Positions 57,381 to 64,000 of a DNA stretch of 64,000 bases are shown piece after piece; within the stretch, counting starts at the first letter, position 1; each line of letters begins with the position of its first letter. The DNA lies in the NCBI GenBank assembly GCA_003868215.1, contig QWDQ01000045.1:150569-214568 (forward strand), written 5' to 3'. The position numbers and the translations under genes were made by a program. Origin of the DNA: Pseudophaeomoniella oleicola (taxonomy: Eukaryota > Ascomycota > Eurotiomycetes > Phaeomoniellales > Phaeomoniellaceae). The notes beneath the pieces were generated by a model. The model was not told the origin of the DNA, made no database searches, and saw only the letters and a program-made list of their open reading frames with translations.

Positions 57381-58158
57381 AGCAGACAAGGCAACAAGCG
57401 AGCAAGCAGGCATGTGGATGTTTTGGATTCTTTTATTGTTATTGAGCATATAAATATATATTATATTTTGCATATATATATATATGCATTAACTTATATG
57501 ACATTTTATCGGAAATACGTATCATTTTCGATTTTTTACTCAACGTGATTTAATTGAAAAGCAAGAGAGAGAGAGAGAGAGTGAGAGTGAGTGAGAGAGA
57601 GACACATCTTCTTCGACATATCACCAAGCGAGCACAAGGTAGTCATCATTCGTCATATCATAACTACCTAGGTACCTACATAACATCATCGTAGACCAGA
57701 ACCCCGATGAACGGCTATATTCTATCTAGGTGTTTTCAGCGCAAAACTTTGTCGAGTTCCCCAAAAAAAAACGACGAAATGAAAAATAAATCTTTTTTCT
57801 CCGTCTTTCCATACTTTATCATGATTATCATTACTATCATCAATCAAGAGGCCCCTCGAGGGTTCTATCGTCCCGTCGTATTTTGCTCGTCTTTGTTTTT
57901 CATGGAACCGAGAATATCCTGAAGTTGGTATCGAGAAGGAAAGAAAAAGAAGAATAAAGCTAACGGAATTCGAGAGAGAGAGAGCTGGACTGATTAAGAT
58001 AGGAAATCTTCTTTTGGTGCTGTCCATGTTGAATGGGCAGAAGGGTTGTCTGCCTCTTCAGGAAGGTCGTGAAGTTGATGCACAGAGGATATGAAATGTT
58101 AAGATATCATGATCCGAGTTGACTTAGCGTCCTCACCGATGTCTCCTGTTCTCAACAA
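57381..58158. other. Convergent intergenic region with microsatellites
   Basis: AT-rich after 57430 (TATATA runs to 57485), a (GA)n tract at 57564-57602, and CCTAGGTACC at 57667-57676. No supported gene. Confidence 0.6.
57564..57602. repeat. (GA)n-rich microsatellite
   Basis: Tandem GA units with GTGA interruptions. Confidence 0.9.
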
Positions 58159-60075
58159 TCAAATCCCAGGTGGGCAGTAGAATGATGGTGCACCGTGGGC
58201 GTTGTTGTCCTTTTTGTAGCCCAATTGTCTGTTGATCTTTGGTGCAGGCTTGTACCCTAAATACGCCTTACTTATATTGCTTTTGCTGTTGGCAGGTTTG
58301 GAGCTGGAGGTGACGTTATGCTTCTGAGCTTGAGATTGCTCTTTACGGCCATAGAACTCATCAGGCCGTATTTCCGGTAGCCGCATAGGAGCATTTGAAC
58401 GATGGGATTGGGCCTTTGAGTCGACATTCACGGTTGGTTTAGTCATGTGGCCGGCCAGCTGCAGTTGTTCTTTGTTTCGATTGATTTGTTCAGAGGCATT
58501 GGCGCGTGCCCTGTTTGGTCGGACAAGCGACGTTCCTGAGCTCATGTTATAATCAGTGGACTGATTGGCGACAAGCTTCGAAGACTGAGGGCCACTACGC
58601 GCAGACAACTGTGATCCGGGATATCTTTCGGCGAAAGGGGACATGAAACTTTGACTCCTCCTCAATCCGGTGCTAGAACTTCCGCTAGTAGATTTAGAAG
58701 ATGCGCTCTTGCTCTCATAATAAGCCCCAACGTCAGCGAAGCCACGAGCATGACCTCCATATGAGCCTCTTCCGTGATCTATGATGGGAACTCCTTTCTC
58801 ATCGACCTCGAGATTGAGTCCTTCCATCCAGTCTGTTGGTAGCAGATCATCCGGAGGTTGAAAGTCAGCCGTCGTTGGACGGTAAGCCGACATGGACGAG
58901 AAACGGGTCGGCACAGGTGATGGAGAAGATTTGGAAGCAGTCCGGCGGGGAAGGAATGGTTCATTTTCGTTTGACAGTGACGTGGTAGTTGAAGGATGTG
59001 TCGGCGGCTCGCGATACAGCTTCGATGATGGCAGAAACTCAAGATTATTGGGGGCATTATTGTGGAGTGTCCGAGGGTGGCCTTCATTGGTATCATGGGT
59101 ACTGCTAATCGGCGAATGATCACGCAGAGTGGGAGGAGCGGTCCTTTGAGTGGCTGCGAGTTCCAATTTTGTGTCTCTCCCCGACGGAGCAAGTTCATTA
59201 GGCAAGATATCCATCTCCTTATTGACGGCGCTTTGGCGAACTCTAAGTTCCCCAGGAGGCAGTGGTAGATCCTCCTCGTCGTCTTCGTTTGTGGAATCTG
59301 ACGTATCGCTATCAGAGTTCCCATACCACGGCTGCCTTGATGGTCCGGCATCGAGGTACTATAGACTCCACGTTAGCAGAATCAACTCGTAGGGCAATGT
59401 GTGCTTACCATTTCTCCGGAGTTGCCTCCATTGAGACTGATGCTTCGAGCGAGGATCGCCTCGGTTGATTCTTTCTGCATTCCAGGTGTTACCGCCGCCG
59501 ACATCATGTTCGAGTTGGCAGCCTGACGTCCCGGAGCCTGCGTATAAGGTTGTCGGCAAGTCCGTCTGGCAGGATCTACATCAGGATCAGAATCTTCCGA
59601 GATCTCTATGACCATTGAGTCGGCCTTTGTCTCTCTCTTGATCTTCTTCCGATCAACCTTACGCTGTTGCATTGAGCTTCGCTTTCGGGAAGAGGAGTTA
59701 CCAGCATGTTCAGATACACGCGAGTGCGACGGCTGAGCCTCATCTGAGTTAGTGCGTGATAATGCCGTCGTATCCACGGCGCGTTGTCGGCCGCGGGGAG
59801 TTGCTCGGAGGTTGACGCCATTTTGAGAAGCCTCTTCGAGAATTTTCTTTGCAAGGTTACGGATTGGTCTGAACCTTGATTCAATTGAGTCGTAGGTTGC
59901 ACCTTGACCGAAGACCGTTGCGATCAGATTATAGTTCAGCTGGACCAGTAGTCAGCCCTACCACTCGGCGAATTGGTTACGAAACCCGAACACTTGCCTT
60001 AGTGATATCGTGAGCTACCAAAAGAGAAGCCATCAAGCGAGGCCATGTGTCAACGTCTCTCCAATCAATTGGCAT
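58159..60075 (-). CDS. Protein with N-terminal Myb/SANT-like module and long disordered tail; GC-AG intron
   Basis: Exons 60075-59998, 59939-59409 and 59358-58159; product 602 aa. The first intron (58 nt) has a GC donor (AAG|GCAAGT...TCCAG); the second (50 nt) is GTAAGC...ATAG. All phases agree. Residues 1-65: MPIDWRDVDTWPRLMASLLV, HDITKLNYNLIATVFG and SIESRFRPIRNLAKKI, three helices with Trp/Leu spacing like the fungal Myb/SANT-like DNA-binding modules. The rest is basic, Ser-rich and acidic in turn (RKVDRKKIKRE; VIEISEDSDPDVD, a SUMO-interaction-like core; DSDTSDSTNEDDEEDLPLPP). The C-terminus is conserved-looking (YLGYKPAPKINRQLGYKK). Likely nuclear. The only in-frame ATG before the module is at 60075. 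Confidence 0.78.
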
Positions 60076-62327
60076 CTTTCCTGGTCTTCCAATCTGGCCG
60101 ATCTGCGGTAGGTCGTATAGTTCCACAGGCGGGCCTGGAACCACGAACAAGGTACGGTGCGCCACGTTGTTTGAATACACGGGTTTCCCACACGCTTTCT
60201 TCCGCAGGCGGCGAGTAGAGGCAAAGATGCGTTGTAGTCGTGAGATCACGCGAGACGGAAAGGTAGTCTTCAAGAACGAAGGAAGAGAACACCAACGTCT
60301 CGTACTTAATGGTTTATATATGATTTTTTCAATCCCAGAGCGACACGAACGCGCAGGGTTGTTAGAAGCCAAACAACGACGATGAAGTCTTCCAACTTGG
60401 TAATTCGATCTTACATACGAGTCCTTGAGGCAACGTCCAGCAGTATATTTTTTATATGACTAGGCAACTCAGGCTTTGTTAACAGTTTCTCGATCCAGAA
60501 AAGAAGAAACAGACAACGGAAGCAGGTCATGTAATGACTGGCACCTCAGCGTAATTCCGGATCGACGATTCCCATTTGGCGGGACCAGAGACTTCGAGTA
60601 AATCCGGGACGATGAGTGTATCATTAACGACCTCTATCGTGGCTGGGTACTCGTACGACACTCGCACAGTATGTACAATCTTTCATTGCAACGGCTTGTG
60701 GCACTGGACGGGACTCGGGCTCCCTCTAATCGAAGGGCAAGGTCCTAGAGCTCTTCTTCTTTGATCGGCATGCATTCCACGAAGACAGGCTCGCAGAAAT
60801 ATAGAGGAGGCTGGTCCAATCATCAGTAAAGACATGGGTTACGCCATGTACCCACACACGGCTCCGCCCATCTCGTCGCAGGGCTTTCGGCCGTGATATT
60901 GCAAGAAGCAAGTGGGCGACCAGCGATGTAACTCAAAGGTCTCCATGCAGAAGCAAGCATGATGGAAAAGCAGAGCGGTGTACAAGATACCATACCTTTC
61001 GAGCCAATGGCCTGGCCGTATCCTCTAATTGGAATCCAAAGGGCCGGTATGCCGGGATGTCAAGATGGGCAGTACGGCATTACGGCAAGGTGACATACTG
61101 GATGTGGCTGCAACACGAAGGTTTGATAGTACCGGCGCTGACTGTCGAATCAGAATCGAATGTAGAGCACCATCAATACCTCGCCCCGTCTAGATGGGCG
61201 AGGAGGGAGGGTTGGACGAGAGGGAGACACTTTCTCGGCGGCCATTCTAGGGTGTTCCTGCAGCGTCCCAGGCTGTCGATCAGGCACACCGCTCATTGAA
61301 TGGTGTGATTAGCGACAGTATGTCACATCAAGATTCGACGGCGTCTTCCGGTGTTGGGGATGTTATTAAGTATCTAAGATGAGGTGGTTGGAATAGAGAT
61401 ACAACGGAGGTGGTTGAGATGAGGTTGAAAATGGCGTGGTCGGATAAGATTGTCGTTGTTAGCGCGGATTATAAGTTTTTCCCGTTCGCTCTTCTCTTCC
61501 CACATTTGCATATTGTTAGTGTGAGCCTTGCAGGACAACCGACGTCAAGTCTCTCTCTCTCTTTCTTCTACCCCAGACACTTTGGTACAGATTGAAGTTG
61601 ATATTGGTACTGATATTGACACTATTGTTTGAATGATCATCGACTTTACTGGTTGTGACAGGCTCTTAAGTGGCTGCAGTAGCGCCATCCGCGTACCACC
61701 CTCCACTGCAAATACCCTGGACACTTCTGACGAGGACGCTGGGTCGAATCAGGACATATCCCGAACATCACCGAAGTCTTTTGCTGTAGTTTCATTTCAT
61801 CGTCAGGCAACAACATGAATATCACATTCAGACCACCATCTGCCTCAACTTGCATTTCAAACTTTGTATCCTTGCAGAGAATGTGCCGTAATGAACCAAT
61901 CGACCCATTGGAAATTGGAAATCCTTATCAGTAGAAACATCGTCGCTGCAGCGACCACTTTCGGGGAACACGGATCCGTTTCCACTGAGATATCAGCCAC
62001 GTTCTGTTAATCCAACGCGAGACGAGTTCATCTACGCTATCACCCGCGAAGTCTCAGGCAGTCATTGTAGCGTAAGAAAAGTGACGGTACAGGAGTCTAC
62101 TTTCCGACCTCGTATCTAACTTACAGTCTTAACCTAACTCTCCTGCCGATCTCCTCTTCTCTTCTCAATTCATGATTCCACTTTCACATCCCTTTTCTTC
62201 ACTCTCTCAGCATATTAAACTGAGTTCATCCTGTGCTACCCAGAGTGACATTGAGTCTTCACCCTCCTCTCCTACTCTCCATTAAGAACCTCACCGTCTC
62301 AATATCTTCAGTGACCAACTTCACAAC
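60076..62327. other. Intergenic between the two Myb/SANT-like genes
   Basis: Divergent arrangement. The minus-strand frame continues open upstream of 60075 as far as 60372 but has no ATG there. Elsewhere I find no coding frame with support. Pyrimidine-rich promoter sequence precedes 62328. Confidence 0.5.
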
Positions 62328-63093
62328 ATGCCTATCCGTTGGGGTCCTGCTGAGGACCAGACTGTGAGTTTCTATGACTGCGCTTTCTATCTCAATATCC
62401 TCTGACCTTTCATAGTTGCTCTTGCTCGTCCTCGAGGTCCATCAAAATCTGAACTTGGATACCAATGGTATCGCGTCAGCGTGGCGTGAGTCGTCCTCAA
62501 CACTGCGTCCACCTCAAGGTTTGCTTGCTTACACACACAAATCTAGCGGTGTCTGAAGGACAAGAGAGACCAACTCCTCGTGCTATCCGCGAACATTTGG
62601 TCAAGTTGAGGAATTCAGCCAAGCAGTCCGGTAATGGCGGAAACTTTACTATCGGAAAGGCTAGAGGACCCAAGTCAGCTGCTAGTACCAATACCAAAGC
62701 CGTGACAACTCGTGGTCCCGTTCCCGCAACCCCAAGGAAGAGGACCAAGACCTCAGCTGTCAACGTCAAGTGTGAGCAAGATGATGCCAACAGCGTCTTG
62801 ACTGGTAGGATGTTTGAGTTACCCACACTTAAATTTATGCTAACCAATTCCCAGCTCCTAACAGTCCCGACGGCCCAATGTCGTATCCAACTCCCACTTC
62901 AGCCAAGTCTGCCAAGGTCGTACCGCGAGGTCGCAAGAGATCCCGCAGTGAGGACCTTCTTGATTCCGAAGAGGACGAGCCATTTTCCCGTGAGGATAAA
63001 ATCAGTACCCGTGGACACAGAGTCGAGGTCTATCAAGCTGATGAAGGTGAGGCATATACCTCCGGGTCTGAGTACAACCCAGACAAGGAGTGA
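62328..63093 (+). CDS. Small protein with N-terminal Myb/SANT-like module, four exons
   Basis: Exons 62328-62363, 62416-62485, 62547-62804 and 62855-63093, introns of 52, 61 and 50 nt, all GT-AG and in phase; product 200 aa. Residues 1-65 resemble a divergent fungal Myb/SANT module: MPIRWGPAEDQTLLLLVLEV, NLNLDTNGIASAW and RPTPRAIREHLVKLR (W1, hydrophobic helix, recognition-like helix). The next 135 residues are basic and disordered (TPRKRTKTS; PRGRKRSRSED), then acidic (DLLDSEEDEPFSRED; the last residues SGSEYNPDKE). Likely chromatin- or DNA-associated. The MPI-x-W start and layout match the gene at 58.2-60.1 kb. Function unknown. Confidence 0.78.
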
Positions 63094-63923
63094 ATCTTAT
63101 GTCTACCCCGCGTTTCACATGGTCGCATTTCCCATGTTACCCCTTTTCGGTTCTGGAAACTTTCCAATCGTAGCTGCCAAATTCCAAGAGGAGGAGGTCT
63201 GGCACTTCATTCCACTCAGCGGTATTCGACCATTATGTATGCTAACGTATCTTCTAGGATCTGGTGTCCCGTCCCGCGACTACCACGGTCACCAACACCT
63301 TGTCCCGGAAAGCATGTCTTGGCCTGCGCATCCATTCAACATCCCAGCGCCTCAGTTCCACCAAACTCCAGCATACGACCAGCCGCATTGCTGATACGCT
63401 AGGCATCACGCACCCATTGGTCCTACTGGGTCTTGAAACGTGGCGGAGGCTTTCGGTCTATCACTGTCTAATTGTTGGCTTTCGATTGCTTCCATCATCT
63501 ATGTTATTCACCCCAAATCTTGTCATGGAACGCAATCCCATTCTCATAAACTGTCTGTGCCATCAAAGGTGTATTTTTTGCCGCAGGTAGCTAAGTAGAT
63601 AGGTAGACATCTGAATCAGAGAAACAGTCCTGTTCCCATCCTTACCCGACTTTTCCCTAGAAGTCTGCCTGCCCTTCCTCCAAACACTGTAACCCACCAG
63701 CATGGCCCATCATTATTCGCATGGGAATTTCTTTTCTTCCCATCTATCCTAACATCTCTTCTTATCCAAGTCATATCCCCTTTCCCTTCCCTTTCCCTTC
63801 CCTTCTCTTCCACCACCCCAGCGAAAAAGGAAAATTGATTTGCCGTCCCATTAGATTATATATATATATATTTTCTTTTTTTTTTGGAATTATGACAGCC
63901 GGGGAAAGAGGAAGGGTGGTAGT

Positions 63924-63924
<1 letters not shown>
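63094..63924. other. Intergenic, promoter-like right end
   Basis: No supported gene. From 63.6 kb the plus strand is pyrimidine-rich (TTTCCCTTCCCTTTCCC near 63780-63810), typical of a leader or promoter for a gene beyond the window. Confidence 0.5.

Positions 63925-64000
<76 letters not shown>
63925..64000. repeat. (AGT)n microsatellite at window end
   Basis: About 25 AGT units running to the last base. Confidence 0.95.

Overview
This is a nuclear window from a filamentous ascomycete (Pezizomycotina). The evidence is: genes on both strands broken by short introns of about 50-100 nt, with GT(A/G)NGN donors, CTAAC/CTGAC-like branch sites and YAG acceptors; a cytosolic Hsp70 ending in EEVD; a Zn2Cys6 regulator; and a fungal VTC polyphosphate subunit, a PHO80-type cyclin and a GH35 beta-galactosidase. 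A member of Leotiomycetes or a related class is my guess only. All gene models were built by hand from open frames and splice signals.

Left block (1-14.1 kb): an OPT oligopeptide transporter (-), a doubtful small Cys-containing gene (-), a lone Tc1/mariner-type transposase ORF whose third catalytic acid is Gln (+), a Zn2Cys6 regulator (+), an unrecognised 269-aa protein (+), a disordered Thr/Gln-rich protein (-) and Hsp70 (-). Copies of a TACTACGTAGTA palindrome lie on both sides of hsp70.

Middle block (14.2-37.3 kb): a gene-poor accessory island. It contains at least four short, divergent proteins that share a C-x-H ... C-x2-C zinc-ligand layout (a half-RING pattern) and otherwise look unrelated. 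It also holds a frameshifted inverted relative of one of them, two spliced or single-exon hypothetical genes with good structure (29.9-31.6 kb), a candidate 43-residue microprotein, and long stretches in which I see no confident gene. This island is the most likely place for something undescribed.

Right block (37.4-63.1 kb): conserved genes. They are a secreted GH35 beta-galactosidase next to a small secreted protein, a PHO80/PREG-type cyclin, the GID/CTLH subunit ARMC8/Gid5, a nuclear-looking protein with two SUMO-interaction-like motifs, a Vtc2/Vtc3-type SPX-VTC-DUF202 subunit, a CoA-diphosphatase-like Nudix hydrolase with a tiny overlapping upstream ORF, and two genes whose N-termini resemble divergent Myb/SANT-like modules. 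The cyclin, VTC and Nudix genes lie within about 13 kb and all touch phosphate or pyrophosphate metabolism. That may be chance.

The window ends in an (AGT)n microsatellite. I see no CRISPR array, rRNA, convincing tRNA or intact transposon with terminal inverted repeats.
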